Below, in pieces: positions 24,125-33,661 of a stretch of 64,000 nt of DNA. The first letter of the stretch is position 1. Every line of letters starts with the position of its first letter. Made by a program: the position numbers and the translations under genes. This DNA is from Clostridia bacterium. GTDB lineage: Bacteria > Bacillota > Clostridia > Monoglobales > Monoglobaceae. Under the pieces are notes generated by a model. It saw only the letters and a program-made list of their open reading frames with translations, was not told where the DNA came from and ran no database searches. The stretch is taken from NCBI GenBank assembly GCA_017546205.1, contig JAFYXJ010000006.1:106140-170139 (forward strand), given 5' to 3'.

Positions 24125-25324
24125 CTTAAACCAGTCGCCGATTTTCTTGAAATATCCGCAAAATCCGTACCGATACATAGGTCGCTCCAAAAGATAGGTT
24201 ACGGCAATGGAAATCAGCAAACTCACCGCCAACGTAAACAGCGAAAACCAAATCATCGGCTGGTGCGCGTGATTTGCCGCCTCCTCTGCAGTATACAGAA
24301 TGGGCACCGGATGCCGCTTGAAATAAATATGTATGTTCTGATGCCACAGATAGAAGTTATAGGAAATGGTGGACAGGAACGCTGCCACACGGTTTCCCCA
24401 GATGCCCTTTTGCCAGAATCCGTAAGAGAAACAGGACGCAAACAAGAAAAGTGCAATGGGGAGATTCAAAAGAGGACGGTAGATAAACCGATGGACGGTT
24501 GCAGCATCCATATCGGGAATCTGTGCCCCGTTCATCCATTTCATATACTGATAAATCAGGTAAAGACAAACAACCGCAATCAATGTCATGGGAAGTTTCA
24601 ACACATCTGCCCTGCTAAGCCGCTTCTGTGCCCATACCACAAAATACGCTGCAAGCATACCATAGGCAAACAAATCCAGATAGAAGAATACGATTCCCTG
24701 GGTTACCGTGCTCATAGGCAGATGGGTCACCGCCCAGAGTCTCAACAGAACAGACAGCACCCCGATACCAAGACAGGAAAGGACAGGGCGTTTTTTGAAC
24801 AACCACGCAATGGCAGGAAAGAGCAGATAAAATTGCACCTCAATACACAAGGTCCATGAGGTAGACACCAAGCCCCCGTGGGTCATGGCATCTGCCGTGG
24901 AGGTAAAGGTCAGAGAAGACAGAAATTGCTTGAATCCGTTTTCAGCGGTGTATTCGTTCACATACCCCAAATCTTTTACCAGAAAAATCACCAGCAAAAG
25001 AAACAGGTAAGAAGGCAGAATTTTTCTGGCACGCTTTTTGTAAAAGGCAATCCAGTCTGTGGGTTTTCCATCCCCGAACATAGACCGGGCAAGAGGATAA
25101 AACAGACAGAATCCGCTGAGGACAAAGAATACATCAATGGCAATATATCCGCACCGCTGGAACAGGTCAAGATTGAGAATGGTCTGCCCATCCGCACCGC
25201 GGATAATCCAGAACACCCAAGACTGTTGCCATACATGAAACACCCAAATCAGAATCAGGGACAGGGCACGCACCCCGTCCAGAACCGGAAGATAACCGGG
25301 AATGGAATCTGCGCGCTTATTCAT
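24116..25324 (-). CDS. Acyltransferase 3 family membrane protein
   Basis: A 402-residue polytopic protein of the acyltransferase_3 (OafA/NodX) family, which acetylates sugars of the cell surface. The family features PVLDGVRALSLILIWVFHVWQ near the N-terminus (catalytic His in the first helix), IDVFFVLSGFCLFYPLARS and NFYLWHQNIHIYF near the C-terminus are all present, with about ten helices. The ATG at 25324 has GGAGGG upstream. It overlaps the preceding small membrane-protein gene by eight bases. No SGNH domain is fused. Confidence 0.9.
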   Translation of the reverse strand: MNKRADSIPGYLPVLDGVRALSLILIWVFHVWQQSWVFWIIRGADGQTILNLDLFQRCGYIAIDVFFVLSGFCLFYPLARSMFGDGKPTDWIAFYKKRARKILPSYLFLLLVIFLVKDLGYVNEYTAENGFKQFLSSLTFTSTADAMTHGGLVSTSWTLCIEVQFYLLFPAIAWLFKKRPVLSCLGIGVLSVLLRLWAVTHLPMSTVTQGIVFFYLDLFAYGMLAAYFVVWAQKRLSRADVLKLPMTLIAVVCLYLIYQYMKWMNGAQIPDMDAATVHRFIYRPLLNLPIALFLFASCFSYGFWQKGIWGNRVAAFLSTISYNFYLWHQNIHIYFKRHPVPILYTAEEAANHAHQPMIWFSLFTLAVSLLISIAVTYLLERPMYRYGFCGYFKKIGDWFKKK

Positions 25325-25541
25325 GGAATTTCCCTCCTTTCTCTCCGGCAGAACGATACATAAAAACCGCAATCACACCGAGAACAAGGATAGATAAAAA
25401 TCCGTATAGCATAGGGGCAGGCACTTTCCCCAAGCCGTCCAGAATAAAAGAAAGGTTATAGTCCTTTGTGCCGGGTTTGGTGATACTGAATACAACGATA
25501 AAGTACAGTACAATAAACCCCCACAGGCCGTAGTTCTTCAT
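25317..25541 (-). CDS. Small two-helix membrane protein
   Basis: A 74-residue protein with two hydrophobic helices (YGLWGFIVLYFIVVFSITKPG and MLYGFLSILVLGVIAVFMYRS). I do not recognise it. Two adjacent ATGs follow GGAGGAT; I use the second for better spacing. It overlaps the acyltransferase start by eight bases, so the two are translated together and may form one membrane unit. Confidence 0.6.
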   Translation of the reverse strand: MKNYGLWGFIVLYFIVVFSITKPGTKDYNLSFILDGLGKVPAPMLYGFLSILVLGVIAVFMYRSAGEKGGKFHE

Positions 25542-25601
25542 CATAATCCTCCTGAAAAAGTTTTTCTGTATCATACCACAAAAACCGTTTCCTTGTCAAC
25601 G

Positions 25602-25636
25602 AAGAAAAACCCGTCCCCTATGATACAGGAGACGGG
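25602..25636 (-). terminator. Terminator of the minus-strand SLH gene
   Basis: On the minus strand CCCGTC(T)CC pairs with GG(G)GACGGG around a short loop and is followed by TTTTTCTTC, 15 bases past the stop codon. Confidence 0.85.
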
Positions 25637-25650
25637 CAGTTTGCCGTTTG

Positions 25651-27489
25651 TTATTTTACGATAACGATGGTTGCTTCAAACAATCCATTTTTCTCAACAC
25701 CGGTGACAGAAACGGTAGAACCGATTTCCATTGCACCTGCTGTGGTTGCGTTACCGTTGCTCTTTAAGAACGCGGTCTTTGCATTGTAGTAAACGCTCTG
25801 CATATTGCCTTCGGAATCTTCAATGCTCAATACCTTGTAGTTGGTGTTAACGCCTGCAAGGGTACCGATAAACTCGCCGTTCTCGGTGGTTGATACGGTG
25901 GTTGCATTCAAAGTTCTTACGGTCTTGCCATCCAACGTTACATTGACGCTGATGTTCCGGCGCAGATCGTAGATGTCTGCATTCTCGCCTGCAACTTTAA
26001 TCACAACATCGTTACGCAGGGTGTAGGTTTCCTGCTTGCTTCCGCTTTCGATTACAACATAAGGTTCTGCGGTAATGTGAATTTCACGGAGAATGCCGTT
26101 GAAGGATTCGGTGGTGCTGGTTGCAACCACACGGGTAACCTTACCATTGGTAATAGTCAGTTTTACGCTATCGCCCAGGGTCAGGGAACGGTATTCTGCG
26201 GACAGATTATTCCGTACAACCGTTGCACCGTCTTTGGAAACGGTGTATTCCTGGTTGCCGCTGCCCTCCTTGCTGATGGTGATGTGTACGCCGTTGGAAT
26301 CATCAAAGGTCACATCCACCAAAGTTCCGTTAACCACAAAATTGCTCTCGGTAATTTCAATGGCAACAATCACGCCTTTATTCTCAATGGCACGAATGAA
26401 ATCGCCTTTTCTCAAATCGCTGTAATTTGCTTTTGCACCGCCTACCGTGTAGGTACACTGGTCAGAAACCGGATAAACCTTGGTTTTCTTGCTATCCTCA
26501 GGGTCAGCAATGGTCAATTTCTTATCGGTGTTGCTGTTGTGCAGAATTGCAATTTTGCCGTAGAACTCGGTATTCTTGCTCTCGTCAATGCCCTCGGTGA
26601 TAACATTCAGGCTCTGGATATGTCCGCCGATTTCTACGCCGCGGATTTCAGACCCTTCAATCAGGTCAGCCAGTTCAACCTGTACGCCGTTCTGATAAAC
26701 CACAGTATCTTTGTTAATCTTCCGCTTGCTCTCGCTGCCGTTTCTGTCGATGGTAATCAGGTTGCTGTTAAGATTCATTTCCGCAATGGTTCCCACATAG
26801 GTCATCTTGTTCACCTTGGAAATCATGCGGTTGAGCAAGGTTGCCATCTGCGCACGGGTCAGAGAGGTGTTGGGAGAAAATACGGTGGCACTGCCGTCAG
26901 TAGATGCCATACCGTTCATGATGTTGTTGGCAGTTACATACTCTACATACGGTTTTGCGGTTGCAGGAATTTCTGCATCATCAGGATAAGTCGGATTGCC
27001 AACCGTAAACGCCTTTGCCTCGGAGTTTGCACCCAACAGTTTTGCCATCAGGATTGCAGCCTGCCAACGGGTCAACTCTCCGTTTGCATTACCGGAAGAC
27101 GCATAGGTATTCAAGTCCGTTTCATCAACAATGCCGTTGTAAAGCAGATAGGTCAGTTCATTCAAATATGTGGTATTATACTTGCCTACGGTATCGCTGT
27201 AAACATCCAGCGCATCGGTAGCCACTTCTTCATAAGCGCTTTCCTCTGCACCTAAAATTCTTGCCATCAAAAGCAGAGCTTCAATTTTGGAAATGGAACG
27301 GTAGGGTTTGAAGGTACCGTCTTCATAACCTTTGATATAGCCGGAATCAGCCATAGCCTGAATGGAATCCTTTGCCCAGGATACGGTAGGATCTTCGTCT
27401 ACATCCTTAAAGCCTGCGGCAAAGCCGACAACGGAAGTCAGCGCCACACTCAGGCACAGGGCACATGCAAGTAATCTGCGTTTTTTCAT
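25651..27489 (-). CDS. SLH-domain surface protein
   Basis: A 612-residue exported protein. It has a signal peptide (LLACALCLSVALTSVVGFAAG), then three SLH repeats: AKDSIQAMADSGYIKGYEDGTFKPYRSISKIEALLLM, a middle LTRWQAAILMAKLLG and a third with GMASTDGSATVFSPNTSLTRAQMATLLNRM. SLH domains bind pyruvylated secondary wall polymers. The remaining 380 residues are beta-rich repeats with GxIxxIxxxxxxxxI patterns and no known enzyme motif. It is transcribed away from another SLH gene 250 bases upstream. Confidence 0.9.
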   Translation of the reverse strand: MKKRRLLACALCLSVALTSVVGFAAGFKDVDEDPTVSWAKDSIQAMADSGYIKGYEDGTFKPYRSISKIEALLLMARILGAEESAYEEVATDALDVYSDTVGKYNTTYLNELTYLLYNGIVDETDLNTYASSGNANGELTRWQAAILMAKLLGANSEAKAFTVGNPTYPDDAEIPATAKPYVEYVTANNIMNGMASTDGSATVFSPNTSLTRAQMATLLNRMISKVNKMTYVGTIAEMNLNSNLITIDRNGSESKRKINKDTVVYQNGVQVELADLIEGSEIRGVEIGGHIQSLNVITEGIDESKNTEFYGKIAILHNSNTDKKLTIADPEDSKKTKVYPVSDQCTYTVGGAKANYSDLRKGDFIRAIENKGVIVAIEITESNFVVNGTLVDVTFDDSNGVHITISKEGSGNQEYTVSKDGATVVRNNLSAEYRSLTLGDSVKLTITNGKVTRVVATSTTESFNGILREIHITAEPYVVIESGSKQETYTLRNDVVIKVAGENADIYDLRRNISVNVTLDGKTVRTLNATTVSTTENGEFIGTLAGVNTNYKVLSIEDSEGNMQSVYYNAKTAFLKSNGNATTAGAMEIGSTVSVTGVEKNGLFEATIVIVK

Positions 27490-27566
27490 AAATGGTTCCT
27501 CCTATGTATAGGGTTTTTAGGGTGGTTTTCGACAAAAACCACATGATATTCTACCTAGTTATTTTT

Positions 27567-27595
27567 ACTATACCATATATGCTTTTCAAATTCAA
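27567..27595 (-). promoter_or_regulatory. Promoter of the minus-strand SLH gene
   Basis: On the minus strand TTGAAT (27590-27595) and TATAGT (27567-27572) are 17 bases apart. About 78 bases of leader precede the ATG; the rest of the 27490-27742 gap is AT-rich with no other feature seen. Confidence 0.7.
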
Positions 27596-27742
27596 GTAAA
27601 ATTATAAAAAATTTTTATCATTTTTTTACCATTCCTGCCAGAATGTTTTTCGTGTAATTTTTGTTCCTCCGCACAAAATAAATCCGTAAAAAAATAAATT
27701 TGCAAATCTCAATACAAGCAACAAAAAAAGGAGGAAACTACT

Positions 27743-30535
27743 ATGTTAAAACGAAGTCTTTCCCTGCTTCTGGTGCTTTGTCTGTTCAGCGCAACGGCAG
27801 TTTTTGCCGACGCAACCGGCGCATCTATGGCAGGTCCTTCGCCCAGTTCCCGTACCGTTGACGGCACCAACGCCGACGGCACCATGGACCCCATGGGCGA
27901 AATCACAACCAATCTTTTAGAAAACAGTTCCAAATATAATGGTATGGCGTACGGACCGGTGGCAGAAATTCCTGCTCAGTCCCGTTACAGCACCCATCGG
28001 GTTGCATTGTCTCCTGACATTGCAGACACCCCCTATGCAGAGGCAGCAGAATTGCTGGGCGCATTGGGTATTATGGTAGGTGATGCAGGCACGGGGGCAT
28101 TCCGTCCCAACGACCAGATCATCCGAAGCGAGATGGCAAAAGTTGCCGTCTATGCCGTTGGACTTGAGGACATTGCACAAAGTTCCACCGCACCCACAAA
28201 ATTTCCCGATGTAGCATCCAACCACTGGGCAACCGGCGCTATCAATGTAGCAAGCCAGCAAGGTATGATTCACGGTGACGACATCGGCACCTTCCGTCCC
28301 GACCATCCGGTTCTTCTGCAAGAGGCGATTACCATTATGGTTCGTGCCATGGGCTATGAACCGGCGGCAGAAGACAAAGGCGGATATCCGGCAGGTTATC
28401 TGCAGATTGCATCCAACAACCAGTTGCTCAGAGGCTTGTCCGGTTCTGCAACCCAGGCTGCAACCCGTGGCGATGTGGCACAGCTGGTATTCAACGCTTT
28501 GACCGTCAACCTGATGGAGCAGACCGGATTTGGTACCAACACCAGTTATGAGGTGGTAGACAAAACCCTGCTCTATGACAAATTAAATGTAGAAAAAGCC
28601 TATGGCCAGATTACCGGAACTTACGAGACCGCTCTGGACGGAGGTTCCACCACCGATCGGGAACGGATTACCATTGCCGGCAAACAATATCTGGAAGGCA
28701 ACACCGTGGCAAGTCAGTTGCTTGGCTACAATGTACTGTACTATGCCCGCATCGACAAGACCACCGACGAGCGCACCTTAATCCTCGCCCGTCCTCAGGA
28801 AAACAAAAACAAGACCATTCAGGTTAACGCAGATGAAATCGTTTCCGTTACCGGAGCTGTGGATGAGGCAAAAAGTTTTGTGTACTGGCCCGACTCTTCC
28901 GAGTCCGGAACCAGAACCGCCACCATTCCTGCCAACGCTGTGTTTATCTATAACGGAAAATACAAGACCGGCGTAACCTCCGAGATGATCAAACCCACAT
29001 CCGGCAATGTAACCTTACTGGATGCCGACACCAACAACATCTATGAAATCGTATTTGTGAACCAGTTGACCAATCTGGTCGTAGACACCGTTTCCACCGT
29101 AACCGGCAGAGTTACCGACAAATACCTGAACGGTTCTCTGGTCTTTGACGAAAAAGACGAGTCCACCATTTACACCTTATTGAAGAACGGCGAAAGCATC
29201 GACGTTGGCGATTTGAAAGAATGGAATATCATTTCTTACACCGTCAGCGAAGACCGCAAACTGATTAAGGGTTATGTATCCGACGCATACCTGAGCGGTA
29301 TTGTTACCGAGGCAACCGACCGTGGCTACCGTATCGGTTCCAGCGAGACCCTCCACAAAAAAGCCGCCAACTACACCGCAGAAATTGCGCTTCGTGACAA
29401 GGGTAACTTCTATCTTGATATCGAGGGCAAAATTGCAGCAGTAGATCCCACCGCCTCCATTGAGGGCACACAGGCAACCGGAAAGAACTACGCATATCTT
29501 GCAGGGGCCGCCATGAACACCGGCTTTGACACCACCGCACAGTTCAAGTTGTTCACCATGAAAGGCGAAACCACAGTTCTCAACAGTACCGCAAAAATGC
29601 GTCTCAACCAGACCTACAGCATGCAGCCCTCTGATGTGGTAACTGCAATTCAGGCAAATGTAGGACAGATTGTTGTGTACGAACTCAACTCTCAAGGTGC
29701 TGTTTCCGCCATAGAAACCGCAGCAGACAAGACCGCAACCGGCGCACCCAACATTGGCGAATTCACCATGAACCTGAATCGGGAAGACATGGTATACAAG
29801 ACCGCATCCGGAAAACTGGGTCCCGTAGGTATCACCGATACCACCATCATCTTTGACATTCCGTCCGATGCAGGAGATGATACCACCAAGTTCTCTATCC
29901 GAAACAAATCCACCCTTTCCAACGATACCGCCTATGACGCGGTGGTTTACGACCTGCAGGAAAACTATGCAGCAAATGTGGTGGTTATCACCAGTTCCAC
30001 TGGTATTACCGCACCGGAATCTCCCATGTTGGTTGTAGACTATATCAGTGCAACCCAGAATGCTGAGTACGAGGATACCGATCGTGTTTACGGTTGGCAG
30101 AACGGAAAAGAAATCAACCTACTGGCAGCAGACAAATCGGTTCTGCGTAAGGGCGGTGGAAGTGATGCTTTAGAACAGGGCGATATCTTCCAGTACCGCA
30201 CCAATACCGCAGGCGAAATCGACGGCATTACTCTGCTCTTTGATATCAACACCAAAAACACCGAGTCCGTATACGAGGTCACCGAAGACCTGACCTGCAT
30301 CTACGGCAGAGTCACCAAGAAATTCAGCGGAAGCATCAACATGACCGTAAACGGTGCCGTTTACAACTTTGCAACCGGCGATGCAACGGTATATTTGTAT
30401 GATTCTACCCGTAACAAGCCCACCATTCAGGTAGTATCCGCTGCCGACATCGAAATTTTTGAGGAAGGAAATGAAGCACGCCTGTTCTTAAAGATTTACG
30501 AAGATGTTGTCCAGGAAATGGTGATTATAAAATAG
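27743..30535 (+). CDS. SLH-domain surface protein, 930 residues
   Basis: An exported protein with signal peptide (SLLLVLCLFSATAVFADA) and SLH repeats at about residues 95-260: AAELLGALGIMVGDAGTGAFRPNDQIIRSEMAK, FPDVASNHWATGAINVASQQGMI and a third AEDKGGYPAGYLQIASNN. The region after 270 is a long beta-rich, Thr/Asp-rich body with no catalytic motif. It likely forms or decorates the S-layer. The ribosome binding site is AAGGAGG. Codon use matches the other SLH genes. It resembles the 1017-residue SLH protein at 51693 in layout. Confidence 0.9.
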   Translation: MLKRSLSLLLVLCLFSATAVFADATGASMAGPSPSSRTVDGTNADGTMDPMGEITTNLLENSSKYNGMAYGPVAEIPAQSRYSTHRVALSPDIADTPYAEAAELLGALGIMVGDAGTGAFRPNDQIIRSEMAKVAVYAVGLEDIAQSSTAPTKFPDVASNHWATGAINVASQQGMIHGDDIGTFRPDHPVLLQEAITIMVRAMGYEPAAEDKGGYPAGYLQIASNNQLLRGLSGSATQAATRGDVAQLVFNALTVNLMEQTGFGTNTSYEVVDKTLLYDKLNVEKAYGQITGTYETALDGGSTTDRERITIAGKQYLEGNTVASQLLGYNVLYYARIDKTTDERTLILARPQENKNKTIQVNADEIVSVTGAVDEAKSFVYWPDSSESGTRTATIPANAVFIYNGKYKTGVTSEMIKPTSGNVTLLDADTNNIYEIVFVNQLTNLVVDTVSTVTGRVTDKYLNGSLVFDEKDESTIYTLLKNGESIDVGDLKEWNIISYTVSEDRKLIKGYVSDAYLSGIVTEATDRGYRIGSSETLHKKAANYTAEIALRDKGNFYLDIEGKIAAVDPTASIEGTQATGKNYAYLAGAAMNTGFDTTAQFKLFTMKGETTVLNSTAKMRLNQTYSMQPSDVVTAIQANVGQIVVYELNSQGAVSAIETAADKTATGAPNIGEFTMNLNREDMVYKTASGKLGPVGITDTTIIFDIPSDAGDDTTKFSIRNKSTLSNDTAYDAVVYDLQENYAANVVVITSSTGITAPESPMLVVDYISATQNAEYEDTDRVYGWQNGKEINLLAADKSVLRKGGGSDALEQGDIFQYRTNTAGEIDGITLLFDINTKNTESVYEVTEDLTCIYGRVTKKFSGSINMTVNGAVYNFATGDATVYLYDSTRNKPTIQVVSAADIEIFEEGNEARLFLKIYEDVVQEMVIIK

Positions 30536-30575
30536 CCAACAAACCAGACGCTGAGAAACGAAGTGTATATTTTGT

Positions 30576-30667
30576 GAAATCGTTTTCGTCGCTGTACAAA
30601 GGTACTGCAGAGAACGATTTCGCAAAAAGCAAGCAACCGCAAGGTGAACTCGATGTTCACCTTGCGG
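30576..30667 (+). other. Non-coding stretch with two hairpins after the SLH gene
   Basis: The 230-base gap 30536-30765 has no gene. It holds a 9-bp inverted repeat GAAATCGTT (30576-30584) with AACGATTTC (30613-30621), and a 13-bp perfect hairpin CCGCAAGGTGAAC (30637-30649) with GTTCACCTTGCGG (30655-30667). Neither is followed by a clean T-run, although the second could terminate transcription from either side. Confidence 0.55.
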
Positions 30668-30765
30668 TTCTTGGCTCACGCCATGCGGATTATAAACAAC
30701 TATCTATCCAATCATGACTTTGTATTCTTTTTCGCTTGCGGTAGACCGAGTTTGTCAGTGTCTGC

Positions 30766-31908
30766 TTATAACCATTTGGTTAACATTTTCAGATACATGG
30801 TGCCGATACCGATTCTCTCAACACCGGTTTCCGCAAAAATCGGTGTTTTCTGAACCTGCGTACCGTCAATGGAAAATACCGCCTCACCAACCGGTTCACC
30901 CTCTTTGATGGGTGCCCTCAAAAAGTCGGGCAAAGTACAGGTCACCGTCAGTTTATCTTTGTTCCCCTTTTTGACAATACAGTTTTCCTGCTCCAGCCGA
31001 AGAGGAATGGCAGATTCCTTTCCTCCCCGTACCTCAATGGTTGTGACGGTGTCCTCCGGTGCCTCTGCCACCTCATAATTGGCAAATCCGTAATCCAGCA
31101 ACGCCGTGGCACTGCCAAAGCGGTCTGCCGTGCTGGGTGCGCCCAACACCACCGCAATCAACTGAACACCGTCCCGCAGAGCCGTTGCAGACAAACAATA
31201 TTTGGCAAGAGAGGTAGAACCTGTTTTCATGCCATTGGCACCTTTGTAAAACCGAATCAGCCGATTGGTATTGGAAAGTCCGAAACTTCCGTCCCGCAAG
31301 GTATCCATCCAGATGGTGGTATAATCAAAAATTGCGGGATGGGACAGCAGTTCCTTGGTAATCACCGCAATATCCCTTGCGCAACTGTAATGGTCTTCCG
31401 TTTCGTCCAGACCGTTACAGTTAATAAAATGGGTGTTATTGCAACCCAGTTCCTGTGCTCTGCGATTCATCAGTTCCACAAATGTTTCATGGGTGCCGGC
31501 AATATGTTCTGCCATAGCAACCGCCGCATCGTTTCCTGATGCAACCGCAATGGCCTTGAGCATATCGGACACCGACATACATTCCCCTACCTCCAGAAAA
31601 ACCTGAGAACCGCCCATGGATGCGGCGTGCTCACTGACCGTCACCGTATCCTCCCAACGGATTTTTCCGCTGTCAATGGCTTCCATAATCAAAAGCATTG
31701 TCATGGTTTTGGTAACGCTGGCTATCTGCAGTTTCTTATCCGGCTCCCATTCGTACAGCACGTCGCCGGTGGATGCCTCCATCAAAATTCCGCTTTCTCC
31801 TTTCACCAACTGGGTGGAAACCTTGGTATCCACCTCCAAAGACGGTTCTGCAAAAGCGGTAACCGTTCCGCACAGAATCAACAAACAACATACCAATTTC
31901 CGAACCAT
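30766..31908 (-). CDS. D-alanyl-D-alanine carboxypeptidase (DacF/PBP5 type)
   Basis: A 380-residue low-molecular-weight PBP (peptidase S11) that trims the terminal D-Ala of peptidoglycan stems. It has an N-terminal signal peptide (LVCCLLILCGTVTAFA), the active-site ASVTKTM (SxxK) near residue 68, VASGND (SxN) and MKTGSTS (KTG), then a C-terminal beta domain. The ATG at 31908 is preferred because GGAGGG lies six bases upstream. The enzyme acts on the outer face of the membrane. Confidence 0.94.
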   Translation of the reverse strand: MVRKLVCCLLILCGTVTAFAEPSLEVDTKVSTQLVKGESGILMEASTGDVLYEWEPDKKLQIASVTKTMTMLLIMEAIDSGKIRWEDTVTVSEHAASMGGSQVFLEVGECMSVSDMLKAIAVASGNDAAVAMAEHIAGTHETFVELMNRRAQELGCNNTHFINCNGLDETEDHYSCARDIAVITKELLSHPAIFDYTTIWMDTLRDGSFGLSNTNRLIRFYKGANGMKTGSTSLAKYCLSATALRDGVQLIAVVLGAPSTADRFGSATALLDYGFANYEVAEAPEDTVTTIEVRGGKESAIPLRLEQENCIVKKGNKDKLTVTCTLPDFLRAPIKEGEPVGEAVFSIDGTQVQKTPIFAETGVERIGIGTMYLKMLTKWL

Positions 31909-31963
31909 AGCCATCCCTCCACGGTATATCTGTATGCCAAATCTTTCAAATTATGATTCCTGC

Positions 31964-31991
31964 TTGCAATTTTGGCAAAATATGATATACT
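31964..31991 (+). promoter_or_regulatory. Promoter of the RCC1-repeat gene
   Basis: TTGCAA (31964-31969) and TATACT (31986-31991) are 16 bases apart, 34 bases before the ATG. Confidence 0.65.
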
Positions 31992-32025
31992 CTTACTAGA
32001 GAATTGTCGAAAAAGGAGGGACAAC

Positions 32026-33627
32026 ATGGATTCAGCCTCTATGACACTATTGCGAAAAGTAACCTATCCTCCCCTGGGCGACCGTCCGGTGGAGATTCTG
32101 GAAAGCCGTCTGTATCAGGATGACCAGACCATGCAGATTTCTCTTTCCCTTACCATGGAAAACCGAAGCGACCTCGCCTTATCCTCCGTTTATCTGGACT
32201 TGTGCGGATTTGATGAAGAAGTACAACTGGTTTTCACCAAAGACCGTGTGCCCTACGCCAATCTTTCGGTTCTGCCGGGGGGAACCTTCGGGGAAGATAG
32301 TTTGCTTCCGTTGGCATCCATGCGGGTCCGGAGTATAACTGCAACCCTGCACCACGCCGTCTTTGCTGACGGCAGTATCTGGAGTTCCAAAGAGACGGCT
32401 CCGGTCAAAGAATACACCGAAATTTCAGATGAACCCTTCCCCCGAAGAAGAAAACGGAAAAAACTCCGCCGCGCCATCGGCTGGGGTATCGCCGCCCTGA
32501 TTCTTTGCGGAAGCGTTGGATATCTTGGATTCCGGCAGGTCAAAGTTTCTGAAAAACAGACCATGGCAGAAGACCTGTTCCGCACCGGGCAGTACGTGGA
32601 CGCCCTGAACCTGTATCAGGAATTGGAAAAGGGTCTTCCCTATGTAACGCCCAAAAAGGATTACCGCTACAAACAGGCACTCTGCCACATCCGTGCCGGA
32701 GCATGGAGCGATGCGGTCTCCCTGTTACAAAGCCAGAACGACCATGCCCCCTCTCTGCGGTTGCTCCGTCAGGTGAATATCTTGCTTTCCGGCATTGTTT
32801 CTGCCGGAGAAAATCACTCGGTGGGACTTTGCAGCAACGGCAGAGCCTATGCATCCGGTGACAACAGCTTCGGTCAATGCGAAATTGGATTATGGAAAGA
32901 TCTGGCATCCCTTTCTGCCGGCAGTAACCATACCTTAGGTCTTACCCAAACCGGCACTGTCCTTTACGCCGGAGAAGCGGACCGCCCTTGCGGGCAGGTG
33001 GAGGGTTGGACAACTGCGGTTTCTGTCGCCGCAGGGGAAAACCATTCCGTTGCCGCACTCAGCAACGGCAGAGTTGTCACCGCAGGGGACAACAGCCTGG
33101 GACAATGTGACACCAAAAACTGGTCCGGCGTCATTGCGGTTGCGGCAGGAAAAAACCACACCGTTGCCCTTCGGGTTGACGGCACGCTGCTTGCTACCGG
33201 AGACAACGCTCTGGGCGGCTGTAATATAGAAGACTGGAAAGATGTGATTTCCATCTCGGCAGGCGATGGCTTTACCTTGGGCGTTACCAAGGACGGCACC
33301 TTGCTTTCCGCCGGTGCACCGGTTCCGGAAACGGAAGCTCTGCTATCTTCGGTTTATGCCGGATATCAGCACAGCATGGCACGGGAACTTTCGGGAAAAC
33401 TGATTTCCGCCGGAGAGAACAACCAGCATCAGGGACAAGTCAGCCATTGGGAATCCATTCTGACCGCCGCCGGCGGACAGGAACACACCGTTGCCATCTG
33501 TCCTGACGGAACAGCAGTTGCCATCGGCAGAAACACCCACAGCCAATGTGAGGTTGCGGCATGGAACGGCATCGGCGTACCAAACGGAGCATTGGAACTT
33601 TGCTCCATTTCTTCGGAATATGAATAA
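32026..33627 (+). CDS. Membrane-anchored RCC1-repeat protein
   Basis: A 533-residue protein. The N-terminal ~135 residues form a beta-rich domain (VTYPPLGDRPVEILESRLYQ), followed by a basic RRRKRKKLRR stretch and one helix (AIGWGIAALILCGSVGYLGF, about 145-165), then a TPR-like segment (AEDLFRTGQYVDALNLYQELE) and at least five RCC1-type beta-propeller repeats (SAGENHSVGLCSNGRAYASG, VAAGENHSVAALSNGR, VAAGKNHTVALRVDG). The repeats would face outside. RCC1 folds mediate protein binding; no partner is visible. The ATG has GGAGGG upstream. Confidence 0.85.
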   Translation: MDSASMTLLRKVTYPPLGDRPVEILESRLYQDDQTMQISLSLTMENRSDLALSSVYLDLCGFDEEVQLVFTKDRVPYANLSVLPGGTFGEDSLLPLASMRVRSITATLHHAVFADGSIWSSKETAPVKEYTEISDEPFPRRRKRKKLRRAIGWGIAALILCGSVGYLGFRQVKVSEKQTMAEDLFRTGQYVDALNLYQELEKGLPYVTPKKDYRYKQALCHIRAGAWSDAVSLLQSQNDHAPSLRLLRQVNILLSGIVSAGENHSVGLCSNGRAYASGDNSFGQCEIGLWKDLASLSAGSNHTLGLTQTGTVLYAGEADRPCGQVEGWTTAVSVAAGENHSVAALSNGRVVTAGDNSLGQCDTKNWSGVIAVAAGKNHTVALRVDGTLLATGDNALGGCNIEDWKDVISISAGDGFTLGVTKDGTLLSAGAPVPETEALLSSVYAGYQHSMARELSGKLISAGENNQHQGQVSHWESILTAAGGQEHTVAICPDGTAVAIGRNTHSQCEVAAWNGIGVPNGALELCSISSEYE

Positions 33628-33628
33628 A

Positions 33629-33661
33629 AATAAGCGAGGTATATCCTCGCTTATTTTTTAT
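33629..33661. terminator. Bidirectional terminator between RCC1 gene and ctpA
   Basis: An 11-bp perfect stem (AATAAGCGAGG with CCTCGCTTATT) with loop TATAT and T-rich flanks on both sides serves both convergent genes. Confidence 0.88.
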
